Assembly: GCF_015163075.1 (NCBI RefSeq)
Contig: NZ_JADDXU010000011.1
Span: 186,001-250,000, forward strand
DNA length: 64,000 nucleotides
DNA from: Streptomyces justiciae
GTDB lineage: Bacteria; Actinomycetota; Actinomycetes; Streptomycetales; Streptomycetaceae
Direction of reading: 5' to 3'
Shown: positions 15,600 to 23,229 of the stretch, piece by piece
Layout of the letters: each line of letters opens with the position of its first letter
Position numbering within the stretch: the first letter of the stretch is position 1
The notes under the pieces: generated by a model
Databases searched by the model: none
What the model was told of the DNA's origin: nothing
The model's input: only the letters and a program-made list of their open reading frames with translations
Translations under genes and position numbers: made by a program

Positions 15600-16616
15600 T
15601 CAGTTCCGGCGTGGATCGACCAGGATCTTGGGGCCGAGTCCCGCGCCCGGAGGACGCTTTCCGGTGAGTACCGCACCGACCTCCGCCAGACCGACCGTCG
15701 CGGCGACGAGGGGACGCGGGTCGACGCTGCCCTCCGCGTACGCCTGAACGGTCGCCTCCAGACCGGGAGATGCGGAAAGTACGCCGACCGCGGTGACGTC
15801 CTTCAGGGCCAGGGTCCGGGTGTCGACGCGGCTGGGTTCGCCGGCGATGCCGACGTACACGACACGTCCGGCCGGTTCGACCAACTCGACCGCCAGGCCA
15901 GGGAGATGGACGGCGTTGGTGGCGTCGACGACCGCGTCGTAGGGCACGTCGGGTATCGAGTCCGCGCGCCAGACGTGCCCGAAGCCGAGGTCGCGGGCGA
16001 ACGCGAGGGATCTGTCCGTCGCTCCCATGAGGTGGACCTCCGCCCCGGCGGCCCGCACGAACATCGCGGTGAGCAGGCCGATCGTGCCGGGCCCGAGGAT
16101 CAGCACCCGGTCACCGGCGCCGGACGCGGTGGCCCGGGCGGCGCGCAGGGCGTTGCCGCCGGGTTCGACCAGGGCGCCGAGTTCGGCGTCGACGGTGTCC
16201 GGCAGGGCGTGCAACGACGTGGCTGGGACGGCCAGTTGTTCGGCCAGGGCGCCGGGGCGGTCGCCGCGTATGCCGACCTCCTGCCGCTTGTCGCACACGT
16301 GCTGGTGGCCGCGTCGGCAGCGGCGGCACGCTCCGCAGCCGAGCATGGTGTCCCCCATGACGCGCCGGCCGAGCCACGCGGGGTCCACGCCGTCGCCGAT
16401 CGCCGCCACGCGCCCGGCCCACTCGTGCCCGAGGCGCATCGGGTAGGCGGCGTGGCCCTGGTGGAGGTAGGTCATCGCGCCGGTGAAGAACTCGATGTCG
16501 GTGCCGCAGACGCCGACGCGTTCGACGTCGACGACGGCTTCGCCGGGTCCTGGCACCGGGGCCGGGACCTCCTGGACCGCGTGCTCCCCCGGCGCGGTGA
16601 GGACGAAGGCGCGCAT
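15600..16616 (-). CDS. Zinc-dependent alcohol/polyol dehydrogenase
   Basis: A 338-residue medium-chain dehydrogenase. Catalytic zinc ligands are Cys37 (CGTD) and His64-Glu65 (GHEWAG). Four structural-zinc cysteines lie at 94, 97, 100 and 108. GPGTIG marks the NAD(P) fold. It is the last gene of an IclR-FAH-dehydrogenase unit, with the FAH stop 11 bases upstream of its ATG, opposite a sugar-acid dehydratase. In that context it could oxidise the C4 hydroxyl of a 2-keto-3-deoxy sugar acid to the 2,4-diketo form; this role is inferred from context. Confidence 0.87.
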   Translation of the reverse strand: MRAFVLTAPGEHAVQEVPAPVPGPGEAVVDVERVGVCGTDIEFFTGAMTYLHQGHAAYPMRLGHEWAGRVAAIGDGVDPAWLGRRVMGDTMLGCGACRRCRRGHQHVCDKRQEVGIRGDRPGALAEQLAVPATSLHALPDTVDAELGALVEPGGNALRAARATASGAGDRVLILGPGTIGLLTAMFVRAAGAEVHLMGATDRSLAFARDLGFGHVWRADSIPDVPYDAVVDATNAVHLPGLAVELVEPAGRVVYVGIAGEPSRVDTRTLALKDVTAVGVLSASPGLEATVQAYAEGSVDPRPLVAATVGLAEVGAVLTGKRPPGAGLGPKILVDPRRN

Positions 16617-16627
16617 GGGCGGGCGCG

Positions 16628-17488
16628 TCACCGCGGGGCGAGGACGTGCTGGCGCTGGGTGCCGAGGTGCTTGATGCCGAGTTCCATCACGTCTCCCGGC
16701 TGGAGGTAGACGGGCGGGGTGAGGCCCATGCCGACGCCGGGCGGGGTGCCGGTGTTGATGAGGTCGCCGGGTTCCAGGACCAGGAACTGGCTGAGGTAGT
16801 GCACGATGAAGTACGGGTCGAAGATCATCGTCTTGGTGCTGCCGGTCTGGCGGCGCACCCCGTTGACGTCCAGCCACATGTCGAGGGCGAGGACGTCGTC
16901 GATCTCGTCGGTGGTGGCGAGCCAGGGGCCCGCGGGGTTGAAGGTCTCGGCCGACTTGCCCTTGGCCCACTGGCCGCCGCGTTCCAGTTGGAAGCCGCGT
17001 TCGCTGACGTCGTTGACGACGACGTATCCGGCGATGGCGGCGCGGGCGTCGTCGACGGAGTGCAGGTAACTGGTGCGGCGGCCGATGACGATGCCGAGTT
17101 CGACCTCCCAGTCGGTCTTGGTGGACCCGCGCGGGATGCGTACGTCGTCGTTCGGGCCGACCAGGGTGTTGGGCGACTTGGTGAACAGGATCGGCTCGTC
17201 GGGGACCGCCATGCCGCTCTCGGCCGCGTGGTCGCGGTAGTTGAGGCCAATGCACAGGATCTGGTGCGGGCGGGCGATCGGTGCGCCGATCCGTTCCCCG
17301 GCGAAGCGGGACACCTGCCCGGCGGCCACGCGTTCGGCGACGACGGGCCGGACTCGGTCGATGCCGCCCGAGCCGAAGAACGCCTCGTCGAAGTCGGTGA
17401 CGGTGTCGGACAGATCGACGTAGGTGTCGTCGTCGACGCGGGCGACGGGCTTCTCGGCGCCGGGCGCGCCTATGCGCATGAGGTACAC
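16628..17488 (-). CDS. Fumarylacetoacetate hydrolase family protein
   Basis: A 286-residue FAH-family enzyme. GLNYRDHAAE lies at 81-90. Metal ligands Glu128 and Glu130 sit in DWEVELGIVIG, and Asp160 is in VVNDVSERG. TGTPPGVGMG is another family block. Members cleave C-C bonds of diketo acids or hydrolyse/decarboxylate related compounds. Being encoded with a sugar-acid dehydratase and a dehydrogenase, it best fits a 2,4-diketo-3-deoxy-sugar-acid hydrolase releasing pyruvate and a hydroxy acid. The gene lies 19 bases after IclR and 11 before the dehydrogenase. A second Met at 17479 is a possible start. Confidence 0.9.
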   Translation of the reverse strand: MYLMRIGAPGAEKPVARVDDDTYVDLSDTVTDFDEAFFGSGGIDRVRPVVAERVAAGQVSRFAGERIGAPIARPHQILCIGLNYRDHAAESGMAVPDEPILFTKSPNTLVGPNDDVRIPRGSTKTDWEVELGIVIGRRTSYLHSVDDARAAIAGYVVVNDVSERGFQLERGGQWAKGKSAETFNPAGPWLATTDEIDDVLALDMWLDVNGVRRQTGSTKTMIFDPYFIVHYLSQFLVLEPGDLINTGTPPGVGMGLTPPVYLQPGDVMELGIKHLGTQRQHVLAPR

Positions 17489-17507
17489 GGGGTCGGTCTC
17501 CAGGGGT

Positions 17508-18365
17508 TCAGGGGGTGCGGCGGCGTACGGGGCGATGCGGTGCGCTCAGAGGGCCGAGCGCGGCGCGGATCTCGTCGACGGCATCGACCAGGCTCCGCAA
17601 GGGGGTCCGGTAGGTGAGGGCGCTGACACTCACGGCTCCGGAGGGAGAGGTCGGGGAGGTGGCGTAGACGGGCAGGGCGAGGCAGTTGACGCCGGTCTCG
17701 TTCTCCTGATCGTCGACGGCGTAGCCGCGCTGCCGGGTGGTCTCCAGCGCGCGGTGCAACTCCTCTGCCGTGCACGGGGTTCGCGGGGTGCGGCGCTCCA
17801 ATGGCGTGCCGCCGATCCACTGTCGTACGGCGTCGAGGGTGTCCAACTCGTGGGCGAGCAGCACCTTTCCGACGCCGGTGGCGTGGGCGGGGTTGCGGCC
17901 GCCCACGCTGGAGGTGAGGCGGACGGCGCCGGTCGGCGGGTCGACCTTGGCGCGGTAGACGACCTCGCGGCCGTCGAGGACCGCGTAGTGCGCGGTCTCG
18001 CCGAAGCGCACGGCAAGGGTCTGGAGCAGCGGCCGGAGGCGGACGTGGTCCGGGCGGGCCTCGTGGTGGGCGAAGGCCATGCGCAGGAACTCGTCGCCGA
18101 GCAGATAGCGGCCGCGGACGTCCTGTTCGGCGAGGCCCGCCCGGCGCAGGGCGCCCAGCGCCCGGTGCACGGTCGGTTTCGGGCTGCCGATCACCCGGGT
18201 CAGCTCCTCCAGCCCCACCCCGTCGGGATAGCAAGCGAGTTGCTTGAGCACGGCCAGTACCCGGTCAGAGCCGACCAGGCGGCCCTCCCCGGAACTCGGG
18301 TCGGCCGCCCCGGAGTTGTCCTGGTCGGGGTCTGTCGAGCCGTCGTACGTCTGCGTATGCTCCAT
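17508..18365 (-). CDS. IclR-family transcriptional regulator
   Basis: A 285-residue regulator. The winged helix is at about 32-90 (LAVLKQLACYPDGVGLEELT, then SPKPTVHRALGALRRAGL). The effector domain carries the IclR blocks AHATGVGKVLLAH and RQRGYAVDDQENETGVNCLA. IclR proteins sense small acids or aromatics and control neighbouring catabolic genes. It heads the unit with FAH and dehydrogenase and is divergent from the dehydratase across a 49-base promoter region containing an inverted repeat. Start ATG 18365 fits the short intergenic space; a longer upstream frame overlaps the dehydratase start. The effector is probably a sugar acid or its keto product. Confidence 0.9.
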   Translation of the reverse strand: MEHTQTYDGSTDPDQDNSGAADPSSGEGRLVGSDRVLAVLKQLACYPDGVGLEELTRVIGSPKPTVHRALGALRRAGLAEQDVRGRYLLGDEFLRMAFAHHEARPDHVRLRPLLQTLAVRFGETAHYAVLDGREVVYRAKVDPPTGAVRLTSSVGGRNPAHATGVGKVLLAHELDTLDAVRQWIGGTPLERRTPRTPCTAEELHRALETTRQRGYAVDDQENETGVNCLALPVYATSPTSPSGAVSVSALTYRTPLRSLVDAVDEIRAALGPLSAPHRPVRRRTP

Positions 18366-18372
18366 GGCGTTC

Positions 18373-18389
18373 CACAGATTAGACCTGTG
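18373..18389. promoter_or_regulatory. Inverted repeat in the iclR-dehydratase promoter
   Basis: CACAG at 18373-18377 and CTGTG at 18385-18389 flank a 7-base AT-rich centre in a 49-base divergent promoter. This is the only dyad there and a plausible IclR operator controlling both units. Confidence 0.45.
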
Positions 18390-18414
18390 TGTCGATGGTT
18401 GGAAGGAGCTTCGG

Positions 18415-20127
18415 GTGACGCTCCGCAGTGCCCAGTGGTACGCCGGACAGGACCGCAACGCCTACATCCACCGGGCCTGGATGCGCCGCGGTGTCCCGGA
18501 CGACGCGTTCAGCGGCCGTCCGCAGATCGCCATCGCCAACACCGCCTCGGACCTCACCCCTTGCAACGCCCATCTCGGCGAGGTGGCGTCCTCCGTCCGC
18601 GACGGGGTGTACGAGGCGGGCGGCATCCCGCTGGACCTGCCGGTGGTGTCGCTCGGCGAGACGAACGTGCGCCCGACGGCCATGCTGTGGCGGAACATGG
18701 CGGCGATGGCCACCGAGGAGATGCTCCGCGCCAACCCCATTGACGGGGTGGTGCTGTTGGGCGGCTGTGACAAGACGATCCCGTCGTTGCTCATGGCCGC
18801 CGCTTCGGTGGACCTGCCCGCGGTCGTCGTGCCGGGCGGGCCGATGCTCACCGGGACCTTCCGCGGCACGCCGCTGGGCTGCGGTACCGATGTGTGGCGG
18901 CTGTCGGAGGAGGTGCGGGCCGGGACGCTCACCCAGGAGCAGTTCACCCGCTCCGAGTCGGCGATGATCCGCAGCCGAGGGCACTGCAACACCATGGGCA
19001 CCGCCTCCACGATGGCGCTGGTGGCCGAGGCCCTGGGCACGGTGATACCCGGCGTCGCCGGGACGCCCGCGCCCGACAGCCGGCTCCTCCAGGCCGCGCA
19101 CCGCACGGGCCGGCTGGCGGTGGACATGGTCGCCGCCGACCGCCGCCCGGCGACCTTCCTGACCCGGGCCAACTTCCACAACGCGATCGTGGCGCTGGCC
19201 GCGATCGGCGGCTCCACCAACGCGGTCGTCCATCTCCTCGCCATCGCCGGGCGGTTGGGCATCGAGCTGAGCCTCGACGACTTCGACCGCATCGGCTCGC
19301 ACGTGCCGGTGCTCGTGGACCTCCAGCCGGCGGGCCGCTTCCTGATGGAGGACTTCCACCGCGCCGGAGGACTGCTCGCGGTGCTGCGCGAGGTCCGCGA
19401 CCTGCTCGACCCCGCGGCGCTGACCGTCACCGGCGAGCCGCTGGTCGACCGTCTCGACGACGCCCCGATCTGGGACACGGAGGTCATCCGCCCCCGCGCC
19501 GAACCGCTGGTCGCCGAGGGCGGCATCGCCGTGCTGCGCGGCAACCTTGCTCCGCACGGCGCGCTGATCAAACCCGCGGCGGCCTCCCCGCACCTGCTGC
19601 GCCACCGGGGCCGGGCCGTCGTCTTCGACAGCATCGAGGACTTCCACGCCCGCATCGACGACCCCGACCTGGACGTGGACGCCGACTCCGTCCTCGTCCT
19701 GCGCGGCTGCGGCCCCAAGGGCTACCCGGGCATGCCCGAGGTGTCGAACATGCCGCTGCCGAAGAAGCTCCTGGAGCAGGGCGTACGGGACATGGTCCGG
19801 GTCTGCGACGGCCGGATGAGCGGCACAGCGTACGGCACGGTCGTCCTCCACGTGGCGCCGGAGGCGGCGGCCGGCGGACCGCTGGCCCTCGTACGCACCG
19901 GGGACGTCGTCGTCCTCGACGTCGAGGCCCGCCGCATCGACGTCGACGTGCCCGACGACGAACTCGCCCGCAGAACCCCGGACAAGGCCACCGTCGCCGG
20001 CTTCGCCAGTCCCCGGCGCGGCTGGGAGCGGCTCTACGTCGACCACGTCCTCCAAGCCGACACCGGGGCGGATCTGGACTTCCTGGTGGGGTCGAGCGGC
20101 TCGGAGGTGACCCGGGAGTCGCACTAG
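18415..20127 (+). CDS. IlvD/Edd-family dehydratase, sugar-acid type
   Basis: A 570-residue dehydratase. Three conserved cysteines for the [2Fe-2S] cluster are Cys50 (TPCNAH), Cys118 (GGCDKT) and Cys191 (GHCNTMGTAST). IGGSTNAVVHL and CDGRMSGTAYG are family signatures. DLTPCNAH and VSLGETNVRPTAM resemble L-arabinonate/D-xylonate/L-fuconate-type dehydratases rather than housekeeping IlvD. It should convert a sugar acid into a 2-keto-3-deoxy acid. GTG 18415 follows AAGGAG by 6 bases. It is divergent from iclR and shares its promoter. Which sugar acid is used cannot be read. Confidence 0.9.
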   Translation: MTLRSAQWYAGQDRNAYIHRAWMRRGVPDDAFSGRPQIAIANTASDLTPCNAHLGEVASSVRDGVYEAGGIPLDLPVVSLGETNVRPTAMLWRNMAAMATEEMLRANPIDGVVLLGGCDKTIPSLLMAAASVDLPAVVVPGGPMLTGTFRGTPLGCGTDVWRLSEEVRAGTLTQEQFTRSESAMIRSRGHCNTMGTASTMALVAEALGTVIPGVAGTPAPDSRLLQAAHRTGRLAVDMVAADRRPATFLTRANFHNAIVALAAIGGSTNAVVHLLAIAGRLGIELSLDDFDRIGSHVPVLVDLQPAGRFLMEDFHRAGGLLAVLREVRDLLDPAALTVTGEPLVDRLDDAPIWDTEVIRPRAEPLVAEGGIAVLRGNLAPHGALIKPAAASPHLLRHRGRAVVFDSIEDFHARIDDPDLDVDADSVLVLRGCGPKGYPGMPEVSNMPLPKKLLEQGVRDMVRVCDGRMSGTAYGTVVLHVAPEAAAGGPLALVRTGDVVVLDVEARRIDVDVPDDELARRTPDKATVAGFASPRRGWERLYVDHVLQADTGADLDFLVGSSGSEVTRESH

Positions 20128-20139
20128 CCCGGGAGGTGC

Positions 20140-21048
20140 CTAGGCCGCCCGGGCGCGCAGTCGGCGCAGCATGCGAGCGTCCTCGAAGCCGACCGAGCGA
20201 GCGGCCGCCTCGAGGGTGGCGCCGTGGCTGATGAGGTGCTGGGCGCGTTCGAGGCGGAGGGTCTGCTGGTAGCGCAGCGGGGTCAGGCCGGTGGCGCGGG
20301 TGAACAGGCGGGTCAGGGTGCGTTCGCTCACGCCGACCGCGGAGGCGAGGGTGGGTAGCGGCAGCGGGTGGTCGAAGCGGGCGTCGATCAGGTCCTGGAC
20401 GTGGTGGACGGTGTCGTCGAGGTGGGACCGGTGCCGGAACATCGCGCTGGACTGGGCGTCGTGGCCGTTGCGGCGGGCGTAGACGACCATGTCCCGGGCC
20501 ACCTTGGCGGCGACGGCGGGCCCGTGCCGGCCGGCGACCAGATGCAGGGCCAGGTCGATGCCGCTGGCGATGCCGGCCGAGGTGATGACGCGGTCGTCGG
20601 CGGTGAACAGGACGTCGCGTACGACGGTCGCGCCCGGGTGGCGCCGGGCGAGTTCGTCCTGTACGTCGTGGTGCGTGGTGCAGCGGCGGCCCTTGAGCAG
20701 GCCGGCCCGGCCGAGCGCCTCGGCAGCCGCGCACACGCTGGCCACCGTGCCGCCGCGGGCGTGGTGGTCACGCAGCGCCCGCAGGGCAGCGGCGCCGATC
20801 TCGGGTGAGTCGGCGAGGGTGACCGCCCGCCAGCCGGGCACGACGACGAGGTCCTCGGGCCCGAGCTCGGGCCAGGCTAGTCCGGCCACCAGCGGCACCC
20901 CCTGCGCGGTGGGGACCTCGGTGCGCTCGGCGACGTAGGTGAGGGTGTAGGGGTGCCCGAAGTCGGCGGCGGTGGAGAAGACCTGCGCGGGTCCCGCCAG
21001 GTCCAGCAGATGGACCCCGGGCACCAGGAAGAAGACGACGTGGCTCAC
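20140..21048 (-). CDS. GlxA-family AraC-type regulator (DJ-1/PfpI domain plus HTH)
   Basis: A 302-residue protein. The N-terminal DJ-1/PfpI-like domain (HVVFFLVPGVHLLDLAGPAQ) has Cys106 in the nucleophile-elbow position (ASVCAAAEALG). The C-terminal AraC DNA-binding domain includes LASAVGVSERTLTRLFTRAT and LRYQQTLRLERAQHLI. It ends soon after the second HTH (SVGFEDARMLRRLRAR), slightly short of many AraC domains. Such regulators often sense nitrogenous or small organic compounds. GTG 21048 begins 11 bases after the isochorismatase stop, so the two are co-transcribed. It converges on the dehydratase with only 12 bases between. Confidence 0.85.
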   Translation of the reverse strand: MSHVVFFLVPGVHLLDLAGPAQVFSTAADFGHPYTLTYVAERTEVPTAQGVPLVAGLAWPELGPEDLVVVPGWRAVTLADSPEIGAAALRALRDHHARGGTVASVCAAAEALGRAGLLKGRRCTTHHDVQDELARRHPGATVVRDVLFTADDRVITSAGIASGIDLALHLVAGRHGPAVAAKVARDMVVYARRNGHDAQSSAMFRHRSHLDDTVHHVQDLIDARFDHPLPLPTLASAVGVSERTLTRLFTRATGLTPLRYQQTLRLERAQHLISHGATLEAAARSVGFEDARMLRRLRARAA

Positions 21049-21058
21049 GATCCGGTCA

Positions 21059-21658
21059 TCATGCCGGGTGCCCGGCCGCGGCCTCAAGGCCGCTGACGGT
21101 GGCGATGGTGGCGAAGCGTCCGGCGAGGGCGTACTCGGTACGCCGTACGACCTCCTCGGCGGGCAGGGTGCGGGGGTCGGCCAGCAGTTCGGCGTTGCTC
21201 AGGTCGGCCGGGGCGTCGCGGTGCGGAATGGGGTTGGTGGCTGTCGCGTCGACGACGAAGGTGACGCCGTAGCCGAGGTCGCTCGCGACGCGCGCCGTGG
21301 TCTCCACGCACTGCTCGGTGCGGATGCCGCAGACGGTGAGCTCGCGGATGCCGTGCTCGGTCAGCAGCTGCTGGAGGTTGGTGGTGGTGAACGCGTTGTG
21401 CGAGGTCTTGTGGATCAGCGGCTCGCCGTCCACCCGCTCCAGCTCCTCCATCAGGCGGACGTGGCCGAGGGCGGGGTCGAAGACGTCGCCGCTGCCGGGC
21501 TCCGCGTGCAGCACCCACACCACCAGCTCACCCGCCTCGCGGGCCAGCCGGACGAGACGGTTCACCTTGTCGGCGATCTTCGGGTCGGAGATGGTCTCCC
21601 ACAGCGGGCGGGCGCGGAAGGACTCCTGGACATCGATGACGATGAGGGCTCGGGTCAT
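21059..21658 (-). CDS. Isochorismatase-family cysteine hydrolase
   Basis: A 199-residue hydrolase with the full catalytic set: Asp9 in VIDVQESF, Lys84 in HKTSHNAF and Cys117 in RTEQCVETTAR. The family hydrolyses amide/imide or vinyl-ether bonds, for example nicotinamidase and isochorismatase. It lies directly upstream of a GlxA-type regulator, a pairing common in Streptomyces and consistent with regulation by or of its substrate. Substrate unknown. Confidence 0.88.
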   Translation of the reverse strand: MTRALIVIDVQESFRARPLWETISDPKIADKVNRLVRLAREAGELVVWVLHAEPGSGDVFDPALGHVRLMEELERVDGEPLIHKTSHNAFTTTNLQQLLTEHGIRELTVCGIRTEQCVETTARVASDLGYGVTFVVDATATNPIPHRDAPADLSNAELLADPRTLPAEEVVRRTEYALAGRFATIATVSGLEAAAGHPA

Positions 21659-21696
21659 GTCCCCAGCCTGGTCGGGCGGGTGAGGCCGGCGACAGG

Positions 21697-21727
21697 CCGG
21701 ATCGGGTCCTGGGCCGGACCGATCCGG
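21697..21727 (-). terminator. Hairpin between reductase and isochorismatase genes
   Basis: CCGGATCGG and CCGATCCGG pair perfectly. The stem continues inward through GTCC/GGAC around a 6-base loop with one bulged G. It lies 24 bases after the reductase stop and probably isolates the downstream pair. Its symmetry also allows an operator role. Confidence 0.55.
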
Positions 21728-21750
21728 TCACCTGTCCCGGCCGGGGTGTG

Positions 21751-22350
21751 TCAGCGGACGCGGTCGTAGGTCAGAGCCATCTCGCCCGACTCGCCGATCT
21801 CCCGGTGGGTGAGCGTCCACTTCGAGGCCGGCAGCCCGTCGTCGAACAGTCGCTCCCCGCCGCCTGCGATCTCGGGGCAGACGATGAGATACAGCCGGTC
21901 GACCAGGTCCGCCGCGAGGGCCGCCTTGATGACGCTCGCGCTGGTGTTGATGAGGATGTCGCCCTCGCCGGTCGCCTTGAGGTCGGCGAGAACCTCCGCG
22001 GTCGGTGCGTTCACCACGCGGGCGCGGCTCCACGGTGCCTCGGCGAGGGTCGTGGACAGGACCACCTTCTCGGTGTCGACCAGCCACTTCGCGTAGCCGC
22101 GGTCGCGCGGGTCGGCGTTGTCGTCCTCGGCGACCGAGGGCCAGAACCCGAGGAACCCCTCGGCGTTGCCCCGGCCGAGCACCACCGTCGTGGCGTTCTC
22201 CCAGATGCGGGTGAGGTGGTTGCGGGCGACGTCCGTGACGGCGTACGGGACGATCGCGCCGAGGTCACCGGGGCCGCCCGGGCCGTTGTAGCGCCCGTCG
22301 AGGGTGAGGTTGATGTTCGCGGTGACCTTGCGTCCGGTCGAGTCGCTCAT
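21751..22350 (-). CDS. Dihydrofolate reductase-like (RibD C-terminal domain) protein
   Basis: A 199-residue RibD_C/DHFR-fold protein. NINLTLDGRYNGPGGPGDLG at the start and TTVVLGRGNAEGF, ILINTSASVIKAAL and PEIAGGGERLF are the family blocks for NADPH and substrate binding. Proteins of this group in actinomycetes are stand-alone reductases of unknown substrate, not folate enzymes. It begins 12 bases after the ArsR-SRPBCC gene and is probably co-transcribed with it, a pairing seen frequently in the genus. Confidence 0.85.
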   Translation of the reverse strand: MSDSTGRKVTANINLTLDGRYNGPGGPGDLGAIVPYAVTDVARNHLTRIWENATTVVLGRGNAEGFLGFWPSVAEDDNADPRDRGYAKWLVDTEKVVLSTTLAEAPWSRARVVNAPTAEVLADLKATGEGDILINTSASVIKAALAADLVDRLYLIVCPEIAGGGERLFDDGLPASKWTLTHREIGESGEMALTYDRVR

Positions 22351-22362
22351 GATGGCGCTTCC

Positions 22363-23196
22363 TTATCCCTTGGTCCGTGTATTCGTGGTGCCCTTGGTGG
22401 TGCGCGCTGTGCCGACGGCGTCAGCGAGGTTGTCGAGCACCCGCTCCCAGCCGGTTCCGATCCCGGCGATGTAGGGGGCCGCCTCGACGGTCGTGTCGGT
22501 GATCCGCAGGTCGAGCCGTAGCCGCGTCCCGTCCGGGACCTCGGCGAGGCCCAGGTCGTAGTGGCCGGTGAACGAGACCGCGCCCGCGGCGTCCAGCACC
22601 GCGAGGTCGAACACGAGGTGCTCGGGTTCCGCCGCGATGTGCACCTGCCCCTCGGAGCGGTAGCGCCCTTCGGCGTCCCGGTATTCGAGGACGGCTCGTC
22701 CGCCGGGCCGTGCCTCCAGGACGCACTCGGTGACCGTCAGCGACGGCGGCGCCCACCAGGAGGCGAGCAGGTCCGCGTCGGTCCAGTGCCGCCAGACGAG
22801 GTCCCGGGGTGCGGGGAGCACACGTTCGAACGTGAAGGTACGTCCGTCCGCCCACCGGTCCCGGTCCGCGGCCGCGGTCTCCGCCTCGATGGCGGCACGG
22901 TAGCGGGCGATGACGTCCCGCTCGCCCGCCTGCGCTCCTGCCGTCTCGACCAGCTCCCGCAGGCGCCGCTCCAGGGCCGCCAGGGGTGCGGTCTCGACCG
23001 CGTAGACCCGGCGCTGCCCCAGCGGGAAGACCGTCACGAGGCCGGCCCGGGCGAGGGTCTGCAGGTGCTTGGTGGTCTGTGGCTGCCGCAGCCCGGTCAG
23101 CTCCGCCAGTTCACCGACGGACCGGGGCCGCTCGACGAGGAGTTCGACGATGCGCCACCGCGCTCCGTCCCCCAGTGCTGATGCGATCCGCTCCAT
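22363..23196 (-). CDS. ArsR-type HTH fused to SRPBCC (AHSA1) domain
   Basis: A 277-residue fusion. Residues 1-90 form an ArsR winged helix (ASALGDGARWRIVELL, then LRQPQTTKHLQTLARAGLV). Residues about 125-255 form an SRPBCC/AHSA1 domain (RVLPAPRDLVWRHWTDADLL, WWAPP, GGRAVLEYRD). The second domain gives a hydrophobic ligand pocket, so the protein may be a one-component sensor in which ligand binding controls DNA binding. No metal-binding cysteines typical of ArsR are seen. A dyad (TTCA-CCA-TGAA, then GAATATTC) just upstream is the likely operator. Neighbours are an MFS exporter and a reductase. Confidence 0.88.
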   Translation of the reverse strand: MERIASALGDGARWRIVELLVERPRSVGELAELTGLRQPQTTKHLQTLARAGLVTVFPLGQRRVYAVETAPLAALERRLRELVETAGAQAGERDVIARYRAAIEAETAAADRDRWADGRTFTFERVLPAPRDLVWRHWTDADLLASWWAPPSLTVTECVLEARPGGRAVLEYRDAEGRYRSEGQVHIAAEPEHLVFDLAVLDAAGAVSFTGHYDLGLAEVPDGTRLRLDLRITDTTVEAAPYIAGIGTGWERVLDNLADAVGTARTTKGTTNTRTKG

Positions 23197-23203
23197 GCCC
23201 TGA

Positions 23204-23226
23204 AGTATTCACCATGAAGAATATTC
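23204..23226. promoter_or_regulatory. Dyad operator upstream of the ArsR-SRPBCC gene
   Basis: TTCA-CCA-TGAA at 23208-23218 is followed at once by the 8-bp palindrome GAATATTC (23219-23226). The AT-rich dyads stand out against the GC-rich surroundings and fill the 33-base gap behind the MFS gene. Similar TTCA/TGAA sites are typical of ArsR proteins. Confidence 0.55.
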
Positions 23227-23229
23227 TCG

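Noticed and set aside
15600..17255. A single 551-residue fusion of FAH-overlapping and dehydrogenase frames
   Set aside because: The front part is out of frame with the FAH gene; the dehydrogenase has its own ATG at 16616 with normal length.
21697..21727. Attachment site or transposon end
   Set aside because: The inverted repeat is local with a 6-base loop and no partner copy or transposase; a terminator explains it.
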